Shown here piece after piece: positions 52,676 through 64,000 of a stretch of DNA of 64,000 bases. The translations under genes were made by a program, and so were the position numbers. Source of the stretch: Pseudocercospora fijiensis CIRAD86 (Eukaryota; Ascomycota; Dothideomycetes; Mycosphaerellales; Mycosphaerellaceae). The notes beneath the pieces were generated by a model. That model was not told the DNA's origin. It saw nothing but the letters and a program-made list of their open reading frames with translations, and searched no databases. The stretch is taken from the NCBI RefSeq assembly GCF_000340215.1, contig NW_006921543.1, positions 496,001-560,000 on the forward strand. Direction: 5' to 3'. The number at the start of each line of letters is the position of its first letter. The first letter of the stretch is position 1.

Positions 52676-55620
52676 TCACCCGTACAGGTTCGGTATTTCC
52701 AGCCAATCCAAATTCACCAACTGCTGTCCGTACCATGCCTCTGCGATGTTGTCGGTGCTGAAAAGCTCGGGATCGTCGAGTGATAGCTGAGGGTACATCT
52801 CGGCGGTAGGAATGCCAGCATTGACCTCGGCAGGTAACCTCATATTCGACTCGACTCTCTGCTGTTCACTGGATCCTTGCATTGCTAGCCTTCGTTAGCC
52901 ATCGTCTTTGAAGAGCTCCTGAAGTTACTCACCATTCGCGCGTGATGTGTTCCAGATCTGAGCCTTAATCGTCTTAAGAATCTTGACCGCGTGATCTGCG
53001 GAGTGGATTTGTTCGACATAGTGGTCCAGGATCGCTAGACACCGCACCCAAGACGTTTCTCGTTCGTCCATCTCAGTACCAGGAGTATGATCGTCATCGC
53101 TTTGCCAGGATGCTAATAGCACCATTGCCGACGAAAAAGTGAAGTACACGGAATGCCATCCTGATGCTCGGTACAGTGTGCCGATGTTGTCGTAAAGCGT
53201 GTCAATGAGTCTTCGTGCGGTCATCACGCAGCGATTGCAGCAGGCCAGGACAACCTCGTCGTCCAGAGTATGCTTCGATGAAGTTCTTTGCTCACGCTTC
53301 GTCGCGAGAAGAAGCAGAGGTCGCAGAGACAGCAGCCTGACGTATAGAAATCGGCAATAGAGAACTTGCTGCTGGAGCTGAACATGGTCCTCATTTCGGC
53401 CGTTGATAGAGCCTTGGTCGAAAACACGTAAGTAGGCGGATACGCTCTGCTCGAATACATCCAGTCTTCGGTTGAGGTCCAGCACAGGCCCAACAATGTC
53501 GGCAGGTGTGTCTGTTCCACTCGCTTGCTTCTGCGAAGGTGCCTCACGGTAGAAGCGCTCCAGGACTTCTTCGAGTAGCTCGAAGAGGCGACAGGAAGAA
53601 ACGAATAGACCAAGTCGTGATGGAACGTTTGCGGGCTGAGTAGTACCTGTGCCGCGGTCTGCGAGGTACTCATCGTCGATCGCCTCGGGTATGGGCACGT
53701 CACTGATACTGCCAAGCATTGAGGGTCGGCCGAAGGTCATAGCAAGTAGTCTAGCCAGGCATCAGTAATGAACACTACGTTTGAGAAGGATGGCGCACCG
53801 ATCGAGGCTGACGCAAGTATGCCATATTCGGCGCCTCATCTGCAGTTCAACCTGCGACATGCTATGCCGGCCGTTGTGGTCCACATGCAAGCCAAGACAC
53901 TGAGCCATTCGAATAGCAAGTCCAATTGAGTTCCAGCACCGGCTCGCATGTTGCGTGGATTGCAAATAGACCCCAGTCAGGACCTGGAAAGCGAATTCAG
54001 CGTCGCAATGCATGCATGCAATTGCGTGGAAAGGTACGTACCAGCATTTGAACAACGGAAATCGAGTTGGAATCCAGCACATCGAAGGGATATGCTTGGC
54101 GTGACTTTTGGAAGAAGTCTTCGGCGACACTCTGCTTCTGAGCAGGCTCAACGAGGCCACTGAATTTGCAGCCGATTGCGAAGACGAGATTCAGCGTAGA
54201 CATGAAAGCAGCTTCTTCTGCCTGGAGCATCAAGTCAGCAAGCCAGCGCCACATCGAATCAAAAGGTCAGGCCAACCTCTGTGTCGTGCTCTCGCTGAAT
54301 CATCTCACTGTCAAGCCATAGCGCCTCGTATTTGCGCGTGAATGTGGGCTTGTGGAGGACAGGAAAGAGAGGATGGATGAACTCCCAATAGCACAGCAGG
54401 AAGTTGTCGGCTTGACGTCGTCTGGGTAGAACAGCAAGGCCGTCGTTTCGTGGAAGGACGCGCTCCGGCAGTGGAGCAGCGCTACGAGCTGGGTAATAAA
54501 TGGTAAGTGAAGGTCTCCAAGCGCAATAACATAAGCTTCAACGTACGCCTTGGCTCAGAATTGATACTCCTACTGTCGAGGGCACCGGAATCAGGCGGCG
54601 TTGCCGTGCCTTGCTTGGGCATGACATGGCGTAAGAATGCTACGGTTGATGATGGACCATACATGCAGCGGTCGTTTCCAGAAGCAATAGTAGCGAGGCC
54701 ATCTGCTTTGGCTGCGGGCCAATCGCCGGGTGTTCGTCCAGCACTTGCCGCGCCTGAAGACGCGTGAAAGCCATTTATGGAGGGGGTTGCTGCTTGCGCT
54801 GCACTACTTGGCCGGCGATCTGTTGCAGTCAGCGTGAGGCTGTGAAGCTGCCTGAGCAGTGTTACAGCCTGGCATCAGCATGTATCAATCAATACACATA
54901 CCGGTATCATTCGATGGCCGTGGTCGGGCAATACCAAGGTCGCTCAATGCTTGAGCGGCATTGCGCTCGGGATCGGCAGGTCGGAATGTGGTGCTTTCGG
55001 GACGGGTGGTGGGCTGCGGAGCAGAGTGCGAAAGGCGACTGCGGCGCTGTCTTCGAACGTCTGAAGCTTGAGTGTGAGCCGCCGCCTGTTCGCTCTTCAC
55101 GTGACCTTCTACTTACAATCGTAGTTGCACGTCGATGCCACGCCTCTGGTCTCGCCTGCTGACGTCAGCGGCCAGTCTTGGCATCAATCGGACCGTGGGA
55201 CGTGCATGCTATGCAGACCGGCTGTCGGCCATCGCATCGCGTCTCTGTGGTGTCGGCAATCAGCTTGGTTGTGTGTGTGCAGAGGGTGAAGTTGGGCATA
55301 CTGCGAGATCTGCAAGGTCCACCTAATAATAAGCGACAGGTCAGTGTCAACGACCATTGCGGATGCACAGGAAGGATGTTGTCGGCTCGGAGAGGATTCG
55401 GACAACTGATCACTCACATGCTTCGGATACCCTCTGCCTGCATGTATCGGACTCCAGAGTCAGTGGGAGGCGCTTCATTCAGGCAGGCTCGCTCTCGGCT
55501 GTCTTACCGCTTGGCCGGCGGCGGTCCATCGCGCATGTCATCAGGCTGTTGTTGGTGTTGCTGGGCGCTGCCGCTGCCGCTGCCGCTGCCGCTGCCGTCC
55601 ATCATCGTCATATCAGCCAT
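52676..55620 (-). CDS. Zn2Cys6 fungal transcription factor with Fungal_trans domain
   Basis: Nuclear regulator. I reconstruct 12 exons by splice sites and frame: 55,620-55,508; 55,437-55,418; 55,322-55,302; 55,244-55,194; 55,155-55,117; 55,060-54,902; 54,819-54,547; 54,488-54,277; 54,221-54,042; 53,983-53,799; 53,750-52,933; 52,884-52,676. Total 2,280 nt, 759 aa. Start MADMTMMDGSGSGSGSGS. The binuclear cluster is built from five small exons: ACGPCRSRKTRCDGRQPVC then IAC, with Cys at 45, 48, 55, 62, 65 and 78. Then YGPSSTVAFLRHVMP, the Fungal_trans region with FIHPLFPVLHKPTFTRKYE, LNLVFAIGCKFSG, YLQSTQHASRCWNSIGLAIR and RRRIWHTCVSLDRLLAMTFG. Weak points: the 38-bp intron 55,156-55,193 and a GTTGGC donor at 54,276. 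Convergent with the dioxygenase relic, so perhaps its former regulator. Confidence 0.85.
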
Positions 55621-55898
55621 CATAGCGTAGTCCGATAGAGCAGACGCGTCTGGCAGATGTCAGGTGTCTGGTGTCGTCACCGTCATCGTCACGCCGCCTG
55701 CTATCCGTCGTGTATGGCCGTCCCCGGGCGCAATGTTTGGGTCGCGGAGCTCCGAATCCACCGAAACTCAAAGCCCCACACAGCCCGATTGCTCCGAATG
55801 GCACCTAGGCAGAAACATTCTGAATATTCGTCACCGTGCTCTATACCAAACAAACATGCTATGGATGCATCTCTTCCGTCTTGATCTACCGTCACATG

Positions 55899-58800
55899 TC
55901 AAATGCTAGCTCTTCTCGGAGCCATTGTCCTCCTCAAATTCCGCTTGTCATCCGTCTCTGCATTCCCCCGCACATCCAGATCAGCCAGGAATTTCTTCCC
56001 GTACTCGTATCCCACCTGATAGATCTCATCGAATTTCCCAAAGTCCAGAGTGCCATACGTCTCGATGGGAGGCCGCATGTATCGACAACCAGGGATGTTC
56101 TTCGCACGCGCGAGATTGTCCACCGAGCTCACGTATGCGAGTCGCGCTTGGATCTCCGACAGCGTCGGTGGATTGGGGTGCGAGGAGAAGGGATTCCAGC
56201 GATTCACAGCCGCCCAAAGTCCTGACAGGCTGTCGCCATATGCTTGGGGAGTGTCGTCATCAAGAGCGCCCACGTCGACAGCGAAGATCTGGTCTGCCCC
56301 GAGCGCTTTCATGTGCGACACCGTCAGGTTGTCCGTGTATCCTCCATCCAGCAGCATGTGCCCATCGTCGCACATCGGCGGCAAAAGACCTGCAAGCGAC
56401 ATGGATGCTCGCACATATCGCCACACATAGCCGCTGGTGTGGATCTCGGGTCTGGACTTCGAAATGTTCGTCGAGTTGCAGTAGTACGACAGCCAAAAAT
56501 CTTCGATCTGGCTGTCACCAAAGATCTTGAAGATGCCGCGGTTGAACTCATGCCCCGTCGTGTACGAAGCGGAGGGATACGTGACATCGAGCGCGAATCG
56601 CCACATGCTGCCCATGCGACCTGCGAACTTCTTCACCCGACCGTACATCGGCACCACCTCTGCATCCTGCGCATATACTCCTCCAACAAGAGCACCTATC
56701 GACGTGCCACCGACGATGTCGATCGGCAGTCCCGCCTCTTCGAGAGCCCGAATGATGCCTACGTGCGCAAGACCGCGAGCACCGCCGCCGCCAAGCACCA
56801 GCCCAACAGTCTTGCCGCACAGTCTTCGTGCGAGCCGATGGAAGTCTCCTTTGAACGGCGTCTCAGCAGAGAATAATGGCGTCTGTCGCACTCTCCGAGA
56901 TGTATATTTGTGGAGCTCTGCTTGCAGTACTTGTACTCGCTGCTTGATGGCATTGCCGAATCGCTTTCCAGCCGGATGCGCATGAACGGGCTCGGGTGCT
57001 GTGCGGAATGCCATCTGGACATGATGATGGCCCCCGTTGATCCAAGGTCTGTTTCTCAGCCACGCTCTCGTCGTGCCTGAAGGGCAATATCGCTCACTGT
57101 GCAGCAGGATAAGCTCTTTCCGAGCCGTCGTCTTGGTAGTCAGCAAGAAGCGCTCATACTCGCCAATCGCTGGAGTCCCCTCAGCGAGCCCAACCAGATA
57201 TATGCAGTCGGCTTGGCTGATACATGTCTGTGTCCAAGGAGATTTGACACTCGTGTCTGCCACGTATATCACTATGCCGTACTTCTCCTCGAGGTCTGCC
57301 AGATATTGCGAAAGCTTGAGCTTGCCCATCCTACTGAACGCATGCCTCCCCAGATGATTGAGAATGCTCGTCTGAGTGAGCACTGACACTCCATTCGGCG
57401 TGCCAATCTGCCTTAAAGCGTCGTGCAATTTGTTGCCAAACTCCACAACGGGCACTCCAACCGTGCATGGGATCACTGCGACTGTTCTCAGGTTCGTCGT
57501 TGACGCCACCTTTGGTCGTTCCATGGCCAGTGTGTTGTAATGCTCTGCTTCGTTCATTGGATTCTCGATTAATGCCCGCATACGCGACGCAATAATCTTG
57601 GACACCTTGATCGTGATGCCCGGATGTTCTTGAGCGAGACTGTTGAACAATGTCTTGGGAAATTTGGCAAGTTCTGTATCGCGAATGGCGTGAAGTGAGC
57701 CAGGTCGAGATGACTCTGTCAAGACCTCAAGCTCTCCGACACTGTCACCCTGCCCGTACTCCCCGATGACTTTCATGTCATCGCCATCCTCGCTCTCTTG
57801 GATTGCCCGCAGCCGACCGTTGAGCACAATGTAGATGGCGTCACTCTCCTCTTTTTGATGGTATATTGCCTGGCCGGCATTGACCTGCACCCATTCGAGG
57901 GCAAAGTCAATGTGAAGGATTAGACGTGGTAGCAGACTTGTCATGCGTTTTGCCATGGTCAGTAGAACAACGGGATGCCTTTCCACGATTCGTTCAATTG
58001 CCATCCGAGGCAAGAAGCCGACATAGACATCGGTCTTGGCGGTGATGGTGATTAATGAGCGGTAGGAGGAGATCGTGCCGAGATATCCTGCCAGTCCACC
58101 TGGTTTGATGAGAAACAGACTCTTGCGTACATAGCCAGATTTCTTTCGTCTATGATGCTCTGAGAGACCCGCGGATGAGGCTCTTTTGTTGTCCGATTTT
58201 CTTCGCGCGGCCGAAGTTGCAAACTCTGGAATCTCCAACCCTTCTGGCCTCGCCATGGTTCCTAGCACATTGCTGTGCGCCTCTTGCTCCTCTACAGACG
58301 CGCTAACGTCAAGAAAGCCATCTATCACGTAGTAGATCCCAGGATTACGCTCCCCTTCTTCGACTAGCACAGAGTCCTTGGGGAAGTAGACTATCTCGAC
58401 TTCAGTTTTCAGATCTTCCATGATGTTTGCCGAACCACCGACGCTGAACGCAGATGCTGATGCGACAGAGTCGCCGTCTTCCTGAGAGCCATCATACGGG
58501 TCCATAAATCCAAAAGCATTGTTGAAGACGGCACTTTGCTTTTTCGAGTCGTATGAAACCAGTCGCGGAGACTGCGCGACAGATTCAGCTCGACGAGTGG
58601 TATGAGAATTCGTGAGACCAATAGCCTTTGCCATGCATTCCATGATTGACTCTCTGAACATCAGATCTTCATCTATGGATTCCTGCCGATGCATCATGGG
58701 TCGTGGATCTATGACTGGACTGTAAAAGTCCTTCTTACGTGATTCAATTGACTGAAGGTTGCCAATGGAGTTCTTCGGGGCAACGTAAGGCTGCGAAAAG

Positions 58801-60521
58801 CTGCCTGGTTGACTTCTGCGACCATTTGGTGACCTCGCAGCATGGATGTTGGTAAGCAGATCTCCTGCACTCATGCCACATCTGTCACCATTATCGACAG
58901 TGCTCGAATGAAGGCTTCCGTTGCCTACGCTCATCCGCGCTCGCACAGCGGCTTCCCGCTGAAGACTACTGCTAGTCCGTTTGTGCTGAGCAGTACGTGG
59001 GTTGTGGAGTGCAATGCCTTTCATGCCTTCTTCAAGCCCAATTCGCTCCTGGTCTTTCCGGAACTTATCCTTTAAGCGTTCTAGTGCCTCGCCTCGCAGG
59101 AAGTCAGGAAGATCATAGCTTGTGTACCTGTCCATCAGCCTTTCCGTGCGCAGCACTTCGCTAGTGAGACCAAGGTAAGAATTCGCAGTTGCCAGCGTCA
59201 CTCGCTGCAGCCTCGTCAGGATGACTTGTACGATGTGTGCAGTCGCCTTGGGATATATCCTTGTTATTCTGTGAAAGGCGCTGGCCGGTATGATTGCAAT
59301 CGTGGTGTCCACGGTCGCTCGTGCCACGATATCTGGATGAGCTGAAGCCTGCTGCTTCGACTTTCGCTGCTGTCTGGTGCTTTTTCCCTGTGTGAAACTT
59401 GGCCGCCTGCTATGCTGTTGTTGCTGACTCTCATCTGTGCCACTGCCGTCGAGAGTAAGAGGCGGAGGGTCCCGTGCTGCGTAAACGCCGTGCATATGCG
59501 CATTCGAATGTGCTCGTTGTCGTGAGACTGGGCGTGACGAGCCCGGACCGGTCCATTGTATGGGGCTGTTGGTACCAGAGGCTGCAACTCCATCCTCGAG
59601 ATGTGGCGCCATCCTCAGCTGCTGCTTCAAATTGCCACTGGACCCACTCGAAGTGAGGTGTTCATCTTCTTCGTCAAATCTCAGCTTGACGTTCTCTGTG
59701 AACAGCGCCAAAATTGAAAAGAGGGACGACATTGGAGCACCATTTTTGACTTCGGTCAAGAGTTGATAGCTGCCGTGCGAGCCTGTGCGATCTTCGACCT
59801 GATCGTCGTCTGCGACTGCAAGCTCGCCCGAGCAATCCATGTCTTGAGCACGATTCGACTTGACAAAGATCTGCACTAAGCCGTCCACGACCAAGCAAAA
59901 TCCCTTTTCTTCTTCGAGCAGCAGAGTCTCTCCAGCGATCAGTTTCCGGGTCTGCATGGTCCTAGTAAGCTCGTGGAAGACTGGTCGCTCCAGATATCCA
60001 AAAACCTTGATCGCGCTAAGAAATTCATCAAAGTAATTGGCCAAGCCTGGCTTCGAGTCGGTCTCTTGAGACTCTGGAAAGATCTCTATTTGCGGCTCCT
60101 TCCGTTGCGGCTCTGGTGGCAGGCGAGAGTAGACATTGAGAAACCTGTATCTCACGAACCAGCTGAGCGTGGAGCCGATCACCAGCAGGAGCAGCAGCAG
60201 GGTAGTCATGTTCATGGTGAAAGTCAGGCTCGTCGACAAGAAGGTAAATAGCCATGTTGGCAGCGTGATGGAGACGAATGTGATGGTCCAGTAGAGAAGG
60301 CTCGGTACTATGGTGAAGATGCCCAAGAAGAGGCCGCCCAGCATGCTCAGAGTAGAGCGAGCAGCTGCGGGTGCATCGGCCGGGGTCTGGGAGGTGATGT
60401 TGGCCACGAGCGTGGTGACTTGTGCAGCAGCAGCTCTGGACAGCGAAAGACTGGCCGACGGTGCGGCATTCCCAGCCATAATAATGCACGTGGGTGGCTG
60501 CGACAGCGACGGTCGAATCAT
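55899..60521 (-). CDS. NTE1: Lysophospholipase NTE1 (patatin-like serine esterase)
   Basis: ER-membrane phospholipase B-type enzyme that deacylates phosphatidylcholine to glycerophosphocholine; yeast Nte1 and animal neuropathy target esterase are homologues. Intronless, 1,540 aa, start [12 protein letters not shown] at 60,521 (another Met 14 residues on). Two N-terminal membrane helices at about 50-75 and 90-115 ([20 protein letters not shown]). Three cyclic-nucleotide-binding-like domains (for example [60 protein letters not shown]). The patatin domain begins [20 protein letters not shown] at about 1240; nucleophile Ser about 1273 in [11 protein letters not shown]; Asp about 1390 in [10 protein letters not shown]. 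Length and order fit the family exactly. Long disordered linkers between domains are usual in filamentous fungi. Confidence 0.97.
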   Translation of the reverse strand: MIRPSLSQPPTCIIMAGNAAPSASLSLSRAAAAQVTTLVANITSQTPADAPAAARSTLSMLGGLFLGIFTIVPSLLYWTITFVSITLPTWLFTFLSTSLTFTMNMTTLLLLLLVIGSTLSWFVRYRFLNVYSRLPPEPQRKEPQIEIFPESQETDSKPGLANYFDEFLSAIKVFGYLERPVFHELTRTMQTRKLIAGETLLLEEEKGFCLVVDGLVQIFVKSNRAQDMDCSGELAVADDDQVEDRTGSHGSYQLLTEVKNGAPMSSLFSILALFTENVKLRFDEEDEHLTSSGSSGNLKQQLRMAPHLEDGVAASGTNSPIQWTGPGSSRPVSRQRAHSNAHMHGVYAARDPPPLTLDGSGTDESQQQQHSRRPSFTQGKSTRQQRKSKQQASAHPDIVARATVDTTIAIIPASAFHRITRIYPKATAHIVQVILTRLQRVTLATANSYLGLTSEVLRTERLMDRYTSYDLPDFLRGEALERLKDKFRKDQERIGLEEGMKGIALHNPRTAQHKRTSSSLQREAAVRARMSVGNGSLHSSTVDNGDRCGMSAGDLLTNIHAARSPNGRRSQPGSFSQPYVAPKNSIGNLQSIESRKKDFYSPVIDPRPMMHRQESIDEDLMFRESIMECMAKAIGLTNSHTTRRAESVAQSPRLVSYDSKKQSAVFNNAFGFMDPYDGSQEDGDSVASASAFSVGGSANIMEDLKTEVEIVYFPKDSVLVEEGERNPGIYYVIDGFLDVSASVEEQEAHSNVLGTMARPEGLEIPEFATSAARRKSDNKRASSAGLSEHHRRKKSGYVRKSLFLIKPGGLAGYLGTISSYRSLITITAKTDVYVGFLPRMAIERIVERHPVVLLTMAKRMTSLLPRLILHIDFALEWVQVNAGQAIYHQKEESDAIYIVLNGRLRAIQESEDGDDMKVIGEYGQGDSVGELEVLTESSRPGSLHAIRDTELAKFPKTLFNSLAQEHPGITIKVSKIIASRMRALIENPMNEAEHYNTLAMERPKVASTTNLRTVAVIPCTVGVPVVEFGNKLHDALRQIGTPNGVSVLTQTSILNHLGRHAFSRMGKLKLSQYLADLEEKYGIVIYVADTSVKSPWTQTCISQADCIYLVGLAEGTPAIGEYERFLLTTKTTARKELILLHSERYCPSGTTRAWLRNRPWINGGHHHVQMAFRTAPEPVHAHPAGKRFGNAIKQRVQVLQAELHKYTSRRVRQTPLFSAETPFKGDFHRLARRLCGKTVGLVLGGGGARGLAHVGIIRALEEAGLPIDIVGGTSIGALVGGVYAQDAEVVPMYGRVKKFAGRMGSMWRFALDVTYPSASYTTGHEFNRGIFKIFGDSQIEDFWLSYYCNSTNISKSRPEIHTSGYVWRYVRASMSLAGLLPPMCDDGHMLLDGGYTDNLTVSHMKALGADQIFAVDVGALDDDTPQAYGDSLSGLWAAVNRWNPFSSHPNPPTLSEIQARLAYVSSVDNLARAKNIPGCRYMRPPIETYGTLDFGKFDEIYQVGYEYGKKFLADLDVRGNAETDDKRNLRRTMAPRRASI

Positions 60522-60905
60522 TCATCCACGTTGGGCATGATGCCGAGCTTGGATGCAGGAAGTCCTGGTATGGAGAGCGATGATTGTCGGTCTTGTCGAG
60601 GAGTGGTTATCTTTCTGGCGGATGTTGCCGATGGGAGAGCAGAAGCAGCAAGACGGCCAGCCGAAGATATGGTTGACGTCCGGGTCGAGTGTGTGTGTGG
60701 CAGCTCTGCAGGTTGACAGTGAGTGTCGCGTGCCCCGTGCCCCGTGTTTTGTCGCTCAACTTCCTGCGACACGTCTCTTCGCGATCGGACACATGAAATC
60801 AACACCAACATTCTACCCACCGCGCACCCTCATCTGGCCCTCGCAAAAGTCGAGCGCAGCCATCTCTAACCATCATACACGACTGCCTTCAGAACAGTCG
60901 CCAGG
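60522..60905. other. Divergent promoter between NTE1 and PAF1
   Basis: 384 bp serving both genes. It contains a G/T-rich stretch (GTGTGTGTGGCAG, about 60,690-60,702) and CT-rich DNA before the PAF1 ATG. No clear TATA box. Confidence 0.6.
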
Positions 60906-62329
60906 ATGAGCCAGCGGCCAGGCGAAAAGGTCGTCCACCAGGACTACATTGCGCGCATCAGATACTCCAATGCTCTACCGCCTCCGCCGAACCCACCGAA
61001 GCTCCTCGATATCCCAGGCACAGGTCTTGCAGGCGGGCAGTATACGAGCGCAGGATATGCATCGCGCTTGGCGAGGGATCAGCCTCTCAACATCGAGGCA
61101 GATGCGGAGCTGGGCATGCCCATAGATCTGATTGGCATTCCCGGCATATTTGATGGCGATGAGCGAGGTGAGTCGCATATCAGTCTGTGGTCTCTAGGGG
61201 ATCAATCTAACGATGACCAGCAATCATGGCGCGGTCTGGACCTCAGACGCTGCATCCGACCGACAAGAAACTCCTGACACCACTCAACTCGCTAGGCAAG
61301 CCAAATGCAGCATTGGGTCAGGTATCGTTCCTCCGAAGAACAGAATACACATCATCGCAGCAGACGCAGCACTTCTCCTCATCGACCTCGAAAGACTTGT
61401 TGCGCATGCGTAATGACAAGAGACGGAAACCAAGTCTGAACAAAGAGGATCCGATCAACATCATGCGACATATCGTGAAGGGATTTGACATCGCATACCC
61501 TAGAGACGCATACAAAGGCGAAGACAACGTGAGCAATCTGCGAGGAGCGCAGGTCACGGACGCAGAGCTGAAGGCATGGTCAAACCCAAAACACCCTACC
61601 AATCCTGACCTCAAACTGCTCGATTCGTACCCGGTGCTTCCGGACCTCGACGCGATACCGTCGCTGGGCTTCTACATGGTCATGAAGTTCCAGTCGAACC
61701 CAGTTCCAGCGGGAAATACATACGATGAACGGATAGATACTGCGATCGTGCGGCCTGTGCCTGACGAGCAAGCTGGGGAAGAATTTCAAGAACGACTGCG
61801 CGAGTGGCAGGAATCTGGCTCGACGAAACCTGAGCCTATTCGCGAATACGACTACGATTACTACCTGCCAGAAGATCCGGCTGCGGTGCATGGACTCAAG
61901 CGAAAACTGAATGTGAATGATCCTGAGAATGATGACCCAGCGCTCTACACCGATGACAATGGCGAAGGCCAGCCCGCTTTTAGGTTCAAGCGATTGCGCA
62001 CATACGAGACTTACAATCAACATGGTGATTCGAGGAATATGTACAACGACTCTGTGGCATTGGCATTGCACGACCCGGAGACAGAGGTGGGTGTGACTCC
62101 CGGTGCTGCGAAGAGACTGCAGAAAGGCGCGTACTTCTACCCAATCATCCAGAGAACAGCAGTCAGGCCGAAGCGACCTGTCATGGCCCGCAGGGCATTT
62201 GAGGAAGAGCAGAAGATTGACCAGATTAACGTCATGATCGGTGAACCAAGTGAGGGCGTACAGGCAGCACAGATGGAGAAACGAGCAGAGTGTGACCCAG
62301 CGTTACGGACGGCGGAAGTTGCAGGATGA
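60906..62329 (+). CDS. PAF1: RNA polymerase II-associated protein 1 (Paf1 complex subunit)
   Basis: Core subunit of the Paf1 complex, which travels with RNA polymerase II and promotes H2B ubiquitination and H3K4/K36 methylation. Two exons, 60,906-61,167 and 61,221-62,329 (53-bp intron), 456 aa, near the yeast length of 445. Conserved stretches: HQDYIARIRYSNALPPPPNP near the N-terminus (KxxFxCKxKYxNxLPPPP-type opening), DLIGIPGIFDGDE, LHPTDKKLLTPL, VSFLRRTEYTSS, then FDIAYPRDAYKG, HPTNPDLKLLDSYPVLPDLD and FRFKRLRTYETYNQ. This order is specific to Paf1. The C-terminal tail is shorter and less acidic than in yeast. Confidence 0.95.
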
Positions 62330-63305
62330 AGAACGTACGAGGGTGGAATCATGGAATAATTGCCGAGCATTCAAGTCAGTCATGCGTCTATGGGCGAGGC
62401 AAGCTTTGAACTAGAGATGGGTACGGCCAAGCGAGCGCCACTCAATGAGCGTCGGGGCAAGACTCTATCTGCGCGTTTGTAGCTCTTCCATAGCTTGAGA
62501 GCAGGCCTCGTTTGAAAGGAGATACTGACAGGCGCTAGGCGCACGCCAAGAGACTGAAAAAAGGGTCAGCCGGCCGCGAGACGGCAGGTAGGAGGGAAGA
62601 GAAAGGGGAAAGTGGCAGAGCTTGTGGCAGGATGAGAACAGACCTAGATATCAGACGGGAATCCATCCTTCACAAGCACGAGCCAGTCTTGGCGGCCCGG
62701 CTTCGGCCTCAGGCATCAGGTGAGATGCGGCCGAAGCGCGTTATCATTTATGTGAAGTTGTGAACTTCTTCCACCTCCGACTGTCAGCGTGACTTAGACA
62801 AGCCTGACCACGGAGGTGTGAAGAGGCACTCACGGCCGGTACTGCTTCGTTCGTTGTATCACACCTAGAGCTTGCGAGGCGGAGTTCGCATGAAGAGCCG
62901 CTTGGTCGAGCTACGCTACGATACTGCGATAGGCGGCAGACGGCACTTTGTGCAGCTCTGCGCTGCTCTGCTCTTCTCCGCACCCAATTGCAGGCGGATG
63001 TGCAGCATGGAAGTACAGCCAATTGAATGATTGCATTCGACTAAGCTTCACGAGACACACGTGAACACGAGCAGCGCGACCAGAGAACGACGACGACACT
63101 CTTCGTGCATCCTGGTAGTTCTAAAGAAAGCAGCGCCGCGCCGCCGCAGAAACACGTCTTCCCGCGCAGAAACACCAACAACTCCAAGCGATTAGCAGTA
63201 GCTCGGTAGCAGCAGCACCACCACCACCCCCAGCACCACCACCGCCGCCGCCAGCAGAACCACTAACACCGCGCATCTGGTCCGACTCGGCTCCCAGACC
63301 GCAAG
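62330..63305. other. Intergenic region before the last gene
   Basis: 976 bp with no gene. It includes a purine-rich stretch at about 62,560-62,620 and, from about 63,200 to 63,260, a CCA/CAG/CCG triplet-rich tract that is probably the 5' UTR of the gene at 63,306. Confidence 0.55.
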
Positions 63306-64000
63306 ATGCCTTGTTTCAAAGGCCTTGCGGTCAGCATCCACACCCCCGATGGCCCCATTGCAGAGCACTCCATCCAGAGGCAGACGCGCGCCAACCGCAT
63401 ATCTGCCTACATACCCGTCCCGCCAGCAAAAGTCCCTCCCGGCGGCGGCAAGCCTGAGCAGTCTACCTTTGCCATATCCATCACCCTTCTGACGCCAGGA
63501 CTGAACGTGCCATACTCCACACCCAAACCCACCCCAGACGACCCATACCCACGACCGAGAATAGTCGGTGGCCTTCCCGGCTATGGCAATGAGCGAGGAA
63601 AGTACCAGCCTTCCGTCCCACCATACATTCCGCGGACAGCCAATCCCAACGAGACTATTGCGGCCTACATTTACTTTGACGGCCGAGTAAAAGAGGAAGT
63701 TGCGACGCTCCTGAGGAGGGGCGAAGAGACGTGGGTGAACTCGCGTTGGGTCAGTGTGCCTGAGTCAGAAGGTGGTGGTCTGGCAGAACGCGAATTCTTG
63801 TTCAGAGAAGTCGGCCTGGAGCGATGGCTGAACGGGCTCGATCTTCAAGGCAGCAACAAGGAAAAGGAGGAGCGAATCGCGCGGCGCCAGCGACGACTGG
63901 AGAAGAAGCGCCGGAAACACAAGGAGCAGAGCATGGACGATAGCGACAACGATGCTGGGAAAGAGTCCAAGACTCCTGCGCGAAATGGCGTGCTCCGATA
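63306..64000 (+). CDS. Uncharacterised fungal protein (DUF7918-like), partial at the window edge
   Basis: Open from ATG 63,306 to the window end, 231 codons seen, no stop. Starts MPCFKGLAVSIHTPDGPIAE. The N-terminal 180 residues form a beta-rich globular region (RISAYIPVPPAK; TFAISITLLTPGLNVPY; AAYIYFDGRVKEEVATLLRR; WVSVPESEGGGL, EFLFREVGLERWL). This order (short N-terminal beta strand, an ISAYIPV-type strand, FxI-type strand, YIYFDG, then FxFxxVGxERWL) resembles the DUF7918 group common in fungi, function unknown. A basic coiled segment follows (RIARRQRRLEKKRRKHKEQ). The C-terminus is outside the window. Confidence 0.75.
   Translation, partial: MPCFKGLAVSIHTPDGPIAEHSIQRQTRANRISAYIPVPPAKVPPGGGKPEQSTFAISITLLTPGLNVPYSTPKPTPDDPYPRPRIVGGLPGYGNERGKYQPSVPPYIPRTANPNETIAAYIYFDGRVKEEVATLLRRGEETWVNSRWVSVPESEGGGLAEREFLFREVGLERWLNGLDLQGSNKEKEERIARRQRRLEKKRRKHKEQSMDDSDNDAGKESKTPARNGVLR

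Noticed and set aside
55178..55630. 150-codon plus-strand frame
   Set aside because: Antisense to the zinc-cluster exons of the transcription factor, which are supported by a complete Zn2Cys6 motif and splice signals.

Overview
The window is a piece of a filamentous ascomycete chromosome (Pezizomycotina, most likely a Dothideomycete). The host genes have short 48-95 bp GT-AG introns with CTAAC/CTGAC branch sites, and the conserved set (Paf1, NTE1, Zn2Cys6 factor, S10 carboxypeptidase, PAF-acetylhydrolase) is typical of that group. Two blocks (about 1-18,360 and 23,340-40,160) have almost no CpA or TpG, are full of TAG/TAA, and keep CpG. That is the signature of repeat-induced point mutation (RIP). 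All genes in those blocks are dead and can only be read by allowing for C-to-T and G-to-A change (Gln/Trp codons to stops, Cys to Tyr, His to Tyr).

Layout. 1-18,360 is a retroelement nest: two same-orientation chromodomain Ty3/Gypsy elements (minus strand), the second split by a Tad-like LINE with a 14-bp target duplication, then a truncated Ty1/Copia remnant. 18,926-23,166 is a gene island with divergent genes for a secreted serine carboxypeptidase and a membrane-anchored PAF-acetylhydrolase-like esterase. 23,222-40,181 is a DNA-transposon block that can be taken apart cleanly: a MULE (53-bp TIRs, 9-bp TSD), then a TA-flanked element (26,641-40,181) into which a 9.9-kb hAT element (26,985-36,896, 8-bp TSD) has inserted. 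40,461-64,000 is a normal gene-rich region: enoyl-CoA hydratase, a lysine-rich nuclear protein, HAD hydrolase, two membrane proteins, an F-box protein, a salicylate-hydroxylase-like monooxygenase, an intradiol-dioxygenase remnant, a Zn2Cys6 regulator, NTE1, Paf1 and a partial gene at the right edge.

Most unusual content. The hAT element carries two different histone H3-like genes beside its transposase: one with two introns at 28,237-28,915, one intronless at 30,568-31,161. It also has at least two further cargo genes I do not recognise. About 26 GCCGGC palindromes, usually in TAGCCGGCA form, are scattered through it. Wherever gene structure can be read, these lie in introns or between genes, not in exons. 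A transposon with its own H3 variants and with intron-restricted palindromes is, to my knowledge, not a described system, but no database search was possible.

How the genes may work together. The monooxygenase (50,331-51,856), the dioxygenase tail (52,359-52,612) and the Zn2Cys6 factor (52,676-55,620) look like the remains of an aromatic (salicylate/catechol) degradation cluster. The other host genes look like ordinary, independently regulated housekeeping or secretory genes.
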